Assembly: GCA_003117195.1 (NCBI GenBank)
Contig: BDSI01000081.1
Span: forward strand, 374,773-438,772
DNA length: 64,000 nt
Direction of reading: 5' to 3'
DNA from: Eudorina sp. 2006-703-Eu-15
Lineage: Eukaryota; Chlorophyta; Chlorophyceae; Chlamydomonadales; Volvocaceae
Position 1 is the first letter of the stretch. Every line of letters starts with the position of its first letter. The notes under the pieces are model-generated. The model did no database searches, was not told where the DNA came from, and was given only the letters and a program-made list of their open reading frames with translations. This document shows, one piece after another, positions 1 through 11,030 of this stretch. Position numbers and translations under genes: made by a program.

Positions 1-65
1 TGATGCGCCCGAGGGCCCACAGGCAGACCTGCGGTACCCGGGCTGGGCTGGGCTGGTCTTGTCCT

Positions 66-150
66 TGAGTGGACCCCCTCGGTGATTGAGTGGAGCCCCC
101 CCTCTGTGGTTGAGTGGAGCCCCCCTTCTGTGGTTGAGTGGAGCCCCTCC
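66..150. repeat. 23-24 bp minisatellite in an intron
   Basis: Three to four copies of a unit reading roughly GTGGTTGAGTGGAGCCCCCC lie in the intron that precedes the first visible exon of the ABC1 kinase gene. It is non-coding; the short ORFs through it are repeat artefacts. Confidence 0.8.
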
Positions 151-194
151 TTCCCCCTTCCCCCTCCCCCGGGTGACTCCTGTCCCTGGTTCAG

Positions 195-1714
195 GACGGC
201 CGTGCACAGCTTGTCCTGCTGGATCACGGGCTGTACAAGTCGTACACGGACTCGTTCCGGCTGGCCTACGCGGCGCTGTGGCGCAGCCTCATCTTCGCCG
301 ACGAGGCGGGCATCCGGCGGTACAGCGCCGCCATGAACGCGGGCGACGCGTACGACATCTTCGCGTCCATGCTGACTCAGCGCTCCTGGGATCAGGTGGG
401 GCGCAGAGTGCGGACCCCCCCGGGGTCCCCCGGCCCTCCTCCCGGGAGCCATGCCAAGGGCCGTTCCGCCGTCCCGAGTGTGTTGGCTGACACACACGAC
501 CCACATCAGGTTCCCCCGACTAACGGCACCCGCTTGAGGGCCACACGCACCGGGGCGTCATCACCTTGCCCCGAGGATACCGGCACCCCGCCTGCAGGCC
601 GGGCTCCATCCCCCTCCACCCCGCCTACCGGAGTCCTACGCCCTGATCATCGACGCCCCTGGCTCCTGGGGGTGTTGTGCTCCCAAGCCAATCTGAACGC
701 CCCACGCCGTCTCTCCCCCGACAGCTCATAACAGCCTCGGCTGCTTTCACTCTACCCCCGGCAACCAGCCAGCCTCCGGTCCCGTCCTTAGCTCCGACCG
801 ACTCCACCCGCGCAGCTGTGTGTGTGCCTCCGCACCACCTGACCGTCTCTCTCCCTGGCCCCCCCGCCTCAACCTCACACCCTCGTCCGCATCCGCACCC
901 GTACCCCTGTCGTACAGATCCTGGACACCCGTACCGACCACCTGGCCGTAAAGCGCAGCGCCGAGACGCGGCAGGTGGCTCAGCAGTACATGGCGACCTA
1001 CAGTCGTGAGATCACGGGGCTGCTGCAGCGCATGCCGCGGCCGCTGCTGCTGCTGCTCAAGACCAACGACTGCCTGCGGGCCATCGACTACGCGCTGGGG
1101 GAGCCCATCAACACCTTCGTCATCACGGCGAGGGAGTGCTCGGCGGCGCTGGCGAGGGAGCGGCTGCGCGGCGCGCCGGGGCTGCTGGTGCGGCTGGCTG
1201 TCACGTGGGAGCGCGTGCAGGTGGGGGCGGCGTGGCGGGGAAGGGGGGAAGGGAAGGGCGGGGGAGGGGAAGAAAGGGCGGGGGAGGGGAAGAAAGGGCG
1301 GGGCAGGGGGAGGACGGGGAGGGGACCATGCCGGCCAGCACGTAGCCGTCGGGCCTGAGCGGCCACGCCCGTGTTGCCAATCAAGTCAGCGTAAGCCGCA
1401 AAAGAGTCGCCGCAGCTTGTAGTAGCTGTCGCGACGGGCGGTGACGGTGTCGTGGCGCGACTGCAGTAGCACAGGAAGTCGCCCCCCCGCTTGGTGCCTA
1501 CGTTGTCTTTCCCCACACCGTCGCCCATGCGTCATTGATGCCTTCCCCGCGGCGGCAGGTTGAGGCCCGGATGCTGGGATTTGAGCTCCTGGAGTGGTAC
1601 CGCCGCGTCAAGGCGCGACTAAGGCTGGGCCGCCATCCCCCGGACCTAGACCTGCTGTCGGAGGTCAGCTCGGAGCTGCCGCCGCGGCCCGGCGAGCGGG
1701 CAGCGGCGGCCTGA
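195..1714 (+). CDS. ABC1/ADCK1-type atypical kinase-like protein, C-terminal part (5' end outside window)
   Basis: Exons 195-395, 918-1220 and 1559-1714 join in phase 0 at every junction and give the last 219 residues before TGA. The first exon opens with a VLLDHGLYKSYTD segment, the ABC1-family motif that carries the metal-binding Asp (DHG), followed by a DIFASMLTQRSWD segment; the second has LLLLLKTNDCLRAIDYALG, which matches the conserved LLILKTNDLLRGIEAALG region of animal ADCK1. The family (ABC1/ADCK/UbiB) contains atypical kinase/ATPase proteins of mitochondria or plastids linked to quinone and lipid homeostasis; the ADCK1 subgroup is mitochondrial in animals, and that location is inference here. 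The nucleotide-binding N-terminal lobe (KxGQ region) lies upstream of the window. Introns begin GTGGGG and end CAG. I am confident of the family and of the ADCK1-like subgroup, less so of organelle. Confidence 0.9.
1239..1310. repeat. purine-rich 21-bp tandem repeat
   Basis: Three near copies of GGGCGGGGGAGGGGAAGAAA in the last intron of the ABC1 kinase gene. The strand asymmetry (almost only G and A) could allow triplex or quadruplex structure; nothing else is visible. Confidence 0.7.
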
Positions 1715-3594
1715 GCGGCCGTCCCTCGCGGGGTCACGGCCTTTCCGCCGCCTCGGGGCCGGGTGCTCGAACTCGAGCCGCCGAGTGGTCCTGACGCTGC
1801 GTGGCTGAGGAAGCCAGCGCTAGCTAGCTGTGGCAGACTGCGACAGCAGCCGGCGGGCGTGCTCGTGATTGATGTTCCTGGTGGATGGGCTGGGGCTGCC
1901 AGGGTCTGGGTCAGGGAAAACTGTCGTGCGTCATGGTGTAGCTAAAGCGATGCGCTGCTGTGTCATGTTGTGGTGTGGTGTGTTGTGGTCGGCTGCTGCT
2001 GCCACCGGGCGCGCACTCGGTGCACGGTACGGCGCTTGGGCAGTACAGAGACGGGCGCCTGACGGTACGTACGGCCATAGTGGCGGGGATATGGGGATAC
2101 GGGGATATGGGTCACGGGTGCACTGGCCTGCGCGCCACCACCAGTCGCGTGATTGTGGCTCGTGGGGGGGGATGCGGGAGTGCCGGTGTGCAGCAGCGAA
2201 GGACAATGACGTGAACGTAAGCCGAGAGGGGGAGAGGTGAGAGGAAGGCAGGAGGGAGGGAGGGAGGAGAGGCCCTGTCGGAGAGTGGTTGCGGCGACTG
2301 CGAGCCAACCGGCGGTGCGACCCCGTTCAGGGTCCCTAGGGAGGGCTGCGAGTGCGCGACTGTGTTTCCTTTTCATGTGTACGGCAGTATGGCCGAGGAA
2401 GTCAATCTGCTGGGTCGTGCTGGGTAAGGCGTCATGGAGCAGAATTTACATGCAGCGGGGCGCGTTATGGACAGGCGCCTTTTCGGTCAACTGCTCTTTG
2501 ATCGCTGGGATGCAGTGATTTACTGTGAATTTGAGTTAAGCGGAATGACGGCCGAAGTAGATCAAGGCCAGATTGAGGGACACCTTCATGCAGGTTCACA
2601 CCTGCTCGGGGGTGCGGGATGCTCCAGACAAGAGGTCGGAGCAGGTCGGAGACACACATCCGTTTCCTTTCAATGTTTTCACAAGATACGATGACGCTGA
2701 AGATATCTCCGTCGTTTGGGCGCTGTCTGCAAGAATGAGTGCAACATGTAGATAGGTACGGATCGCGCAAGGCCTGCGCCCGCCATTGCCCGCCAGCCGG
2801 CCAATGCAACGTTATAGAATCACATACACATCGAAACATAAAATTAACGTTGCAATGAAAGCTTTGTAAATCTTTCCAAGGCTTTGTGCTCGCCCCGTTG
2901 GTCAAAGTGCAATTGCACACGCCCTGGAACCAAATTGAACAAATCTTCGTTAGAACCTGTCAGAACATGGCCGCAGCAAGGCTGCGGCAGCTACTACCAT
3001 ATTCAGATGCAGGTCCGGAAGCTGGTAATGGGATGTAGTGGTATGCTTGATTATGCTGATCTTTCGTGGACGGACGTGCCAAAAGGACTGCTTGAAGATG
3101 ACTAGCTGCAGCAGGTTGCCACAGGATGTGCTATGAAATTCAGCATGCGTTGAAAGCCGCATATCTTTACTATCTGCATAGGTCTTATTAAGGGTAAGGA
3201 AGTTTGATGCTGCTTAAGATCACAAGCGGTCTGGGGTCACAAATGTAACAGAACTCTGTAGGACGCAAAAGAATTCAAATACATAATGAAAAATGAATTC
3301 CATCCGGTGCTTAAAACAACCTTGGTACTGCGTTGGTGTACGATACGGTTTCGTAGGAATGCTTCGGAGAAGCTCAAGCTTTTTCGCTTCCGACCTTAAT
3401 ACGACGTGGATAGGCCATTTTTATGGCAGTATTAAAGGTCACGAACATACATGAGCGATGTCTTCCTGTCTGGGCGCAGATTTTTCTATTTAACACGAGA
3501 CCTGACGGGGCATTTACGGCAGCCGCCTCTGCGTTAAGCTCTGAAAAAATCCTATTAATTTTACTCCCACCATCACCGATGCAAAGTTGAAGAA
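1715..3594. other. 3' UTR of the ABC1 kinase gene and intergenic space
   Basis: No ORF here has codon use or protein-like content that I trust. The first 1.15 kb are best read as a long 3' UTR ending near the TGTAA word at 2865-2869. From about 2500 onward base composition becomes visibly more A+T-rich up to the start of the exostosin gene, consistent with an intergenic/promoter stretch. A very weak TATA-like or CAAT-like site cannot be singled out. Confidence 0.5.
2865..2869 (+). terminator. probable polyadenylation word TGTAA
   Basis: TGTAA is the usual volvocine polyadenylation signal, placed shortly upstream of the cleavage site. This is the first one on the plus strand after the ABC1 kinase stop at 1712-1714, giving a 3' UTR of about 1.15 kb. 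Confidence 0.45.
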
Positions 3595-6500
3595 ATGAGA
3601 CATTTCCTGAAGAGAGTCCGTTGGTTCGCATTCCTATTTTTCGTATTCATGGTGTCTCCATCACATTCACATAAACCAATCAATTGCTTGGGGCTCAAGC
3701 GTGGCTACGAGCGACGGCAATGCTTGAGACGGAGCCTCGCGGCGCGCGGGGCTGTAGCCAAACGAACCACCTCCTGTCCTGCCGGGTGCAACGTCCATGG
3801 AATTTGCAATGAGGAGCTTGGAAGGTAAAAGTTCTCCTGCAAAATGAATTCAAGCAATTAACGACGCTAAGAAAACAATGGTTTGCAAGCAATCGTACCT
3901 TGCCGGACTCGAAGTGCTAGCGAAAACATGCTCTCTTGCTGTTCCCACCTCACATGCTGTTACGATTAAAGGGGGCGCTAGAGCCCCAACTGCAGAAGCG
4001 CCAACTGGCTTGAGGTCCTGTAGCTACAGCGCCAGACCAACCGCCACCGACCTACGAAGCTGAGACGGTGTCATGGCCCACCCCCCATGTTTTTACCCTC
4101 ATCGACCGGATATGTCGCACAATGCCTGCCGTCACAATGCCCGCAGATGCGACTGCCCGCGGCAATTCACAGGGCCGTCCTGTGCGACCGCGTCGCCAGA
4201 TTTCGGCAAGATCTGCGCTTCGTACTCCCTGCTATCCAGAGGGCATTGCGCGACTGACCTGCCCTGCTTCAATGACTGCAACCAGAGGGGACGATGCGTG
4301 GCGGGCATCTGCCACTGCGACACAGGTATGCCGTACAATCCGAGCGGTACACAGAGTTCTTCTAGGACAGACAGACAGACACACAGGCAGACCATCCCGC
4401 TGTCCCTCTTCCCCCAACCTGGCTGTTTCCCCTGCCCAGGGTACTGGGGCATTGACTGCGCGATCAGCTGGGGGCCGGACGGCAAACCGCAGCTGCTGGA
4501 CGGCAAGTACAAGCCCCGGACCACCGGCGTCAAGGTGTACATCTACGAGCTGCCCGCGAACCTGACCTCCTGGTGGGTACGGCAGCGATCCACAATCTCA
4601 ACCGCCCAACCAACCGCACCACATCCTGGCCGTGCTTGAGGTCCGGACACGACCAGCTCATCGTGCATATTATTATTAAGGATGTTACAGCGGACCCCGC
4701 GGGTCATCGGTGACAACCGAAGCTTCCTCACCAAACACTGCATATGCCTCAGGAAAGACGGACTGCAGGAAAGACGCCGCGGCTTATAAGCCGCGAATGA
4801 TGTACATGTTGCGACGGACCCGCGAACGGAAGCACGGCACAGGCCTGCGGTCGCGCTGCCGGATGGCAGGGCGCCTTCCTGCTTCCTGCCCGCCCACACA
4901 GCCGCTGCTGCTGTGGTGTCTCAGTCGTTGCGCGGCCCCGATCAACGCACGATCTGTGCAGTACGGCGTGCAAATATGCATACAGTACGGCAGGCATGCA
5001 GTACGGCGGCCCCGGTCAACGCGCGCCGCGCCGCGCTGTGCCTGTGCCCGTTCCCCGCTGCAGGTTCAGCTTCGCCCGCGTGGACCGCCCCACGCTGTGG
5101 ATGTTGTGGCAGCGGATCACTGCGGCCGGGATGCGCACCCTGGACGGCGACGAGGCGGACTACTACCTGCTCCCCGTGCAGAGCCGGGGCACCCTGGCGG
5201 CGCAGCACCTGGAGTGGAGCCTCGACTACATCAAGCGCACGTGGCCCTGGTGGAGCAAGGATGACGGTCACCGCCACCTGGTCGTCCATACGGGGGACAT
5301 GGGGTAAGGCGGGCAGACACACATGGCCTTACTCCTGACGCCATGCGGCAGCTAAGGCAACCCATGCCGCAGATACGGCAACCCATGCCGCAGATACGGC
5401 AACCCATGCCGCAGATACGGCAACCCATGCCGCAGCCCATGTGATGCACGACCCGCCCGACGTGGCCGCCGCGATGCTGATGATTGAATGGATTCAGAAT
5501 CCGGCTCTTGTGGGGACCTGGGGAGGTCCTGCAGGGTCCCGCCTGTCAGCGGGACACAGCACTTGGTTGATTGTCTTCGATGGGGTGGTGGGTTGTAGCG
5601 CGATGCCGCGGTGCTGCTCCTCTCGTTGCATAGGTGGGGGTTGAAGAGAAAAACAGCCCAGACACATGGGTGGGGGTGCGAGCAGTGTCAGACGCATACT
5701 GACACGGACACAGACACGGGTGGTGCCCCGGCATGGGCCGCCGCCGCCGACCTGACCGAGAGGCCCATCTGCGTGCTGTGGAGTGCGTCGCCGCCCGGCG
5801 GCCGCGAGGGCCCGACCGCACCCGCCTCACCAGCCGCGGCTTTATGTGGCCCATTGGCAACACACAGCCACATTGGGGGCTGGGGGTGGTGCGCCGTGAC
5901 ATTCACTCACTTCACCTGAAATGTATGTATTTGACGCATTCGTTCGAATCCCCGTGTAGCTGAGGTCGCCGGACCAACCCACTGCGCACGCGGCACACCA
6001 AGAGCCATGCCATCTTGCCCTGCCATCTTGCCATGCCATGCAGCATCAACGACTACCCCGGCACGCTGCGCGATAAGCTGGCGGACAGCTTCGCCAACAT
6101 CACCTGGCTCACCCACTGGGGCCTGACTGAGGACCACCCTTTCACGGGGTGGAAGAAAGCCCACCGGCCCGGGAAGGTAGGCAGCGCGGGGCGAGTTACT
6201 TCCGACGTTGCTGCCGACGTCACTACTGCCGCCCTGCCTGTCCGCACCTGCGGTACAGTTACCGTACGATTGACGTACATCACACACTCTTTAAGAGTCC
6301 CCAGACCTCTCACCTCCTCGGTTGACTGGGGCGTTGGTTGCCTTTAGTTGGTTTGCTGACCCGAGCAGCTCTTATTCGGGGAGGCGGTAGATTATTAAAT
6401 CGCTGGCGGTAGCTTGCCGCAGCCCGTTGTGGACATCCTGCCAATCGGACATGGACCCAGCGAACCTCCCACCCACCGGCGCCCCCCCAACACACACTAC

Positions 6501-9134
6501 CACCACGCTCCGAGCTTGCATGCCATCCGGGCCCTTCCATCCGCCGGGCCCCCCTTTTTATGTCAATACAGGCTACGAAGCCGCTAACACCGAGGAATCG
6601 ATAACCGCCGATGTTGGGATGAACGAAGCCGGCCGCCACCTCCCCCCTCTCCCCCCCTTTCTCGCCACCCCTCCCCCCCTTCCCCGGCACAGGACATCGT
6701 CATCCCGGTGCTCATCATGACGTCGGGCTTCGGCGAGTCGCCCCTGAACCCCGCCAACGTGGCGGCTGCCCAGGCGGCTGGAGGTGACCTGGAGCAGGAC
6801 CGCGACGGACTGCTCTTCTTCGCGGTGCGTCCTCCCTCCCGCCCTCTCGCCCTCCCTGGCGCTGGTTCCTCCGCGGGGCCGGCGTAAGAGGAGACAAACC
6901 CAAAGGCAACCAGCCCGACTGGGGATGGTGGCGGCGGCGGCGGTGGCCTGGATCGCGGCCCCCGTGGCCTTCAGGGCCGTGGGCGGTGACGCCGGTGTGC
7001 GCTCCAGCTCTCTCCCTTTAAACTTGGGTTTTTGTAAAACGATTATGGGCATGGAAAACGCCGTTGTGCCCCGTTGGGCCCCGCAGGGCACCATCTGCGG
7101 CGACCGCGGCCACCCCAATGACACCACCGGGCGGTGCAGCGGAGCCCATCCCACGTACAGCATGGGAGTACGACAGGCGGTGAGCAGGCGCATGACCGGG
7201 GTTGGGGGGCCGTGTGGGCGGGGGAGCGGGGTGGCGGGGGAGTGGGTTTGGACGCCGGCGCCAGCACACCATCTGATGCTTGCTTCTCAGCCGATCTGTC
7301 TTTCCGTACACGCTCTCCACCCGCGCACTGCCCGCAGGTGTACTTCCACCACCACCAGCGGAGGGACTTCAAGCTCGTGACCCGGAGCCCCACCTACCTG
7401 CAGGTACGGCCGTTTGTACGGTTTGTCGTACAAGGGGGCGGCGGCCGGTACATGTGTGCGTGTGGGTGGGTGTCGGTGTGTCCAGGATTACCGTACATCG
7501 GGCCCGTGACAACATGACTGATTGTCACGGTGCACGATCACTGCCCCTCCTCCCCCAAACCCTCCTCCTTCCCAGCCCCCTCCCCTCCCCTCCCCTCCCG
7601 CCTCCCCTCCAGGGTGGCTATCTTAAGATATAAATATCTATTCGGCCGAAAAACTTCTGAAATTTTAGATACTTTTGGCCTGCCAAAACATGGAGTTTAA
7701 GATACTTTGACCCCTCGTGTGGGACATGATATCTTCCCGTTGACATATACTCGGACCACTGATGGGGTCCCCGATATCTCCCACCCGGGGTCGGTTCTCG
7801 CCGTCTGCAGTCATCTATGGCTAGGTGTTGCACTTATGGGTTCGGTTCGTGGAAGTTCTCCATCAATGTTGCGCCCTGTCCGATGCCCTCTGTAGATACT
7901 TCGGGCCGTTTCCAGTTGGAAATATCTCCCCATAGACAGATACTTTCAGCGTTTCGAAGCCAGGTGTATCTCTGGCCGTAGATACTCTCAAAAATAAGAT
8001 AGCCACCCTGCTCCCCTCCCCTCCCCGACCCCCTCCCCCTCCCCTCCCCCCCCAGGACATCTCCTCCCACCGCTTCTGCCTGGCGCCCGTGGGCGGCGGC
8101 CACGGCAAGCGGCAGATCCTGGTGTCGCTGATGGGCTGCGTGCCCGTGCTGATCGGCGACGGAGTGCTGCAGCCCTTCGAGCCCGAACTCGACTGGAGCC
8201 GGTTCAGCGTCAGTGTGCGGGAGGCGGACATCCCCAAGCTCCCCAAGGTACTGGCGGCGGTCTCAACAAAGCAGGAGGTCAAGATGCGGGTGCGTACGGC
8301 ATGACATCAGCTACCGTATATCGCCGTACATGTACTGCACGTTGAAATGGGGCGTCCTGCGGTCGTGTGGTCCAGGGGTTGAGTGCCGACGCCGTTTGGC
8401 GTGTGCCGTACATTGCCCCGCAGAAGCGGCTGAGGTGCATGGCGCAGCACTTCTACTACACGGGCTCTTTGGGCGCCGCGCTCGGGGACGACGGCAGATA
8501 CGGTGAGTAGTGGCCACCCTATTGCGTGCGTGCATTCCGGGATGCACGTGTGGGTGGTGCCGTACACACATGCTTGTCGTACACATGTGGATGCCGTACA
8601 GTCCCGCATTGGGCCGTAGTCGGTGATCCCACCGTCCCGAGCACGTCGCGCGCGCTTGTCGTTTCGGTTTTTGTTTTAATTTCGGTTTTGGTGTTGCGCA
8701 GACGCGTTCGAGACGCTGATGGAGATCCTGCGGGTGCGGAGGGACCACCCGGATGTGGCGCCGGAGCGGTACACCAAGGTGGACGAGCGCTTCCGCAAGT
8801 TTGTCAACTGCGATCTAGGTACGGCGGCAGGTGCCGCATGCCAACCGCCCTTCTTCCTTTGTCTTCCTTTCCAGGTTATCCCCCTCCGTGGTAACACACC
8901 CCTGCGCCCCCTTGGTCCCCCCCGTGGTCCGCTGCAGACGATGAGGGCGGCCCGCCAGTGCCCCTCTGCACGCAGGGCAAGGTACGGCAGTTCCCCGACC
9001 GACCCGCCTGCGACGAGTGCCGCTTCTCGGAGCAGGCGACTCGCAGTCACCCGCTGGCTATCGCGGGGGGGCTCGTGTGCTGCGGGGACCCCGACCAGAG
9101 CAAGTGCCCCCGCGTGTGGCCCTAGCGCCCTAGG
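3595..9134 (+). CDS. EGF-domain exostosin-like glycosyltransferase (GT47 family)
   Basis: Twelve exons join in phase: 3595-3824, 4147-4325, 4440-4572, 5064-5303, 6044-6176, 6693-6824, 7087-7179, 7338-7403, 8056-8289, 8424-8502, 8702-8818, 8938-9134; 610 residues. Residues 8-25 are a hydrophobic signal peptide or anchor. Two EGF-like cysteine modules follow (about 61-89 and 117-143), then an exostosin domain from about 165 (start VKVYIYELP), with the landmarks HRHLVVHTGDMG, ITWLTHWGL, HRPGKDIVIPVLI, HRFCLAPVGGGHG, LMGCVPVLIGDGVLQPFEP and the Cys-rich tail ending PRVWPLAP. The second half corresponds to the nucleotide-sugar-binding C-terminal part of GT47 proteins. Members transfer sugars to wall or matrix glycans in the Golgi; acceptor and donor here are unknown. 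The ATG at 3595 is chosen because it opens directly into the signal peptide. Intron 8 carries a MITE, intron 3 a dispersed repeat, intron 4 a 21-bp tandem repeat. Confidence 0.9.
4667..4722 (-). repeat. dispersed repeat D, copy A (inside exostosin intron 3)
   Basis: Read on the minus strand this segment contains AAGCTTCGGTTGTCACCGATG followed by a CCGCGGGGTCC core and TAACATCCTTAATAATA. The same word order recurs at 25547-25592, 29523-29572 and, degenerate, 36166-36222. It is probably a terminal or regulatory piece of an unidentified transposon. Confidence 0.7.
5351..5440. repeat. 21-bp tandem repeat in exostosin intron 4
   Basis: About four copies of a unit reading GCAGATACGGCAACCCATGC. The copies are nearly identical, so expansion is recent. 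The stretch lies within the 740-bp intron 5304-6043 and is not coding. Confidence 0.85.
7610..8010. mobile_element. hAT-like non-autonomous DNA transposon (MITE) in exostosin intron 8
   Basis: A 401-bp segment is bounded by perfect 16-bp terminal inverted repeats, CAGGGTGGCTATCTTA at 7610-7625 and its complement at 7995-8010. The flanks carry the same 8 bases CTCCCCTC (7602-7609 and 8011-8018), which fits the 8-bp target duplication of hAT elements, although the pyrimidine-rich context makes that match less informative. The interior is A+T-rich compared with the gene and has no transposase ORF. The inner TIR word GCTATCTT is shared with the element at 62057-62563, so both probably belong to one family mobilised in trans. 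Confidence 0.8.
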
Positions 9135-9204
9135 TGGGCAGGGGGCTAGGAGAGATCCCCGGGGGTCCGTGAGGCCCCGTCTGCAGAGCGCGGCAGAGAA
9201 TCTC

Positions 9205-9287
9205 CTGGTTGCACGCTGCCGGTTGCACGTTGCCGGTTGCATGTTGCCGGTTGCACGTTGCCGGTTGCACGTTGCCGGTTGCACGTT
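9205..9287. repeat. 14-bp tandem repeat
   Basis: About six copies of GTTGCCGGTTGCAC with single-base changes just downstream of the exostosin stop codon, hence inside its 3' UTR. Confidence 0.85.
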
Positions 9288-9537
9288 GCACTCCGCCTAC
9301 TGTGTGGGTAGGGGGCTTAAGTGGGGAGGGGGCTTAAGGAGATGCTTGAAGCAGCAGAGAGCGGATTGGGGACAAGCCAACCAGAGAAGATTGCGAGTCG
9401 AGGTGGGGAATGGGGACCGGCGCGGTAACGTGCCGGGGCGGGGATGTACCCCGACCCGCGGGACCCGCTGGTGGATTGTGGGGTGCGCAGGATGGGGTCG
9501 GGTGCGCTAGGTCCGCCGCATCGAGACTCGAGCCTCG

Positions 9538-9568
<31 letters not shown>

Positions 9569-10573
9569 CCCTCGTCGTTGTCGAATGACGTGTTCGTGAA
9601 CCGTGCTTAGCATTCTTTTTCGGAAATTGATTGTGATTTTTCGTTTCCTTTAGTTCGAACGTTAAGTGAAGGTGCGCTAGGAGAGGGGTGAAGCAGATTC
9701 TCTACGATCGGAGCGGCGAAGCACTGTTGTGACAGCGACCTCGGACGGGCAGCGAACCCACTATAGCCGCTGGTCACCCAGGGTATGAAACTCGCCTCCC
9801 GCGCATGAGGGGGCACACCCCGCACCTAGGACGCTTGGGGCTGCCGGGTGTTAGACAGCTGATTGCTCACCCGGCGTGCTCACACGAATGATGTGAATGA
9901 ATTAATGAATTAATGAGCCGGGGAACGACTCAAAAAGCCCTCAAGTAGCACAGGCCCTCGCCATCTGTACGGCAACGCGGCCGTTGTGTGCGTGGAAGGC
10001 CATGGGTCGGGTCGGGCGATGGGCGGCTGCTGCTGCTCATGAGGTCCTGCTGGGGTTAGGGAGCCACCTAGCGGCTAGCATACGACGTGGCATAGCATGG
10101 GTACGACAGTGGCAGGGTGGGTGAAGATCGGTGTGTGAGCGCGCGGGCCGGGGTGTGGGGCGGGCGTGTAGCTGTTGACGTTCGTTGCCGCACCACAACA
10201 GACGGTGGCTTGCAGGCCCCCACGACACACGCAATGCAATCTGGGATAGGTGGTGGTGGTGGTGGTTGGTGGTGTTGATGAGCGTTACCGTGGGCCGGAG
10301 TGAAGGGGCCCAGGTAAGAGAGAGCCCAGAAGCACAGGGTAGAGCCGGCGAGCGGCCATCCGGTGCGCGGGGGGATGATGCATGGACCCACCATCGAAGG
10401 ACTTGGGACGACACCCCCTGGGGGGGAATACGGTGCTCGCTTGACCAGCTGGCATTGGGACACGTCTTCATGGAGGAGAGGAGTCAGGGATGGAGGGCTT
10501 GGGGCGGGGATGGGGACGGGACTGACAGACAGCGGGACTCAGTACCGCGGCCTCCGCCCCAGACGTCCTATTT

Positions 10574-10578
10574 TGTAA
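10574..10578 (+). terminator. probable polyadenylation word TGTAA
   Basis: First plus-strand TGTAA after the exostosin stop at 9132-9134; implies a 3' UTR of about 1.45 kb. Confidence 0.4.
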
Positions 10579-11030
10579 CCCTTTCTGTTCGCATGATCCA
10601 CTGGGGAGCTTCGCTGCGGCGTGTTGCTGTGGACAGACAAGCCAGGCAGACAGGAAAGCTCCATGTGAAAAAGAGACTGAGCCGCGAGAAGCTAAGTCCA
10701 GCGAGGTCCAGCGGAATCAAATCACACAGGCGACGGAAGTGGAGAACACTCAGAGCGCCGTGGGGGTGAGCCCGGCCGTGCATCGGGGTCGGTGCAGGCG
10801 ATGCGGGGACCGATGAGGAGGACCTTGCGTTGAGGGGGCGCGGCGTTGCGGGTTTACATGCTTTCGCCTCGCGCTGCTGCTGCTGCCTCCTGAGCGCTGG
10901 GCCGCGCCCCTGGCCCTCGTCGCCCGAGGCGGCCCGAGACCCGAGGCGGCGAAGACACCCCATCACCCAACCGACCAACCGTCAAACCGTCATTAAACCG
11001 AAGACTTAACACCGGGTCAGGGGGTCTGCG

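Larger units (their letters stand above)
9135..11030. other. 3' UTR of the exostosin gene and intergenic DNA
   Basis: No coding region that I can support. Contents: a 14-bp tandem repeat at 9205-9287, a (TCG)n run near 9541-9580, a more A+T-rich patch near 9600-9960, and a TGTAA word at 10574-10578 that probably ends the exostosin transcript. Long ORFs in both directions are the usual by-products of high G+C. Confidence 0.5.

Noticed and set aside
5351..5440. CRISPR-like array
   Set aside because: Contiguous tandem units without unique spacers, in a eukaryotic intron. The same applies to 11511-11645.
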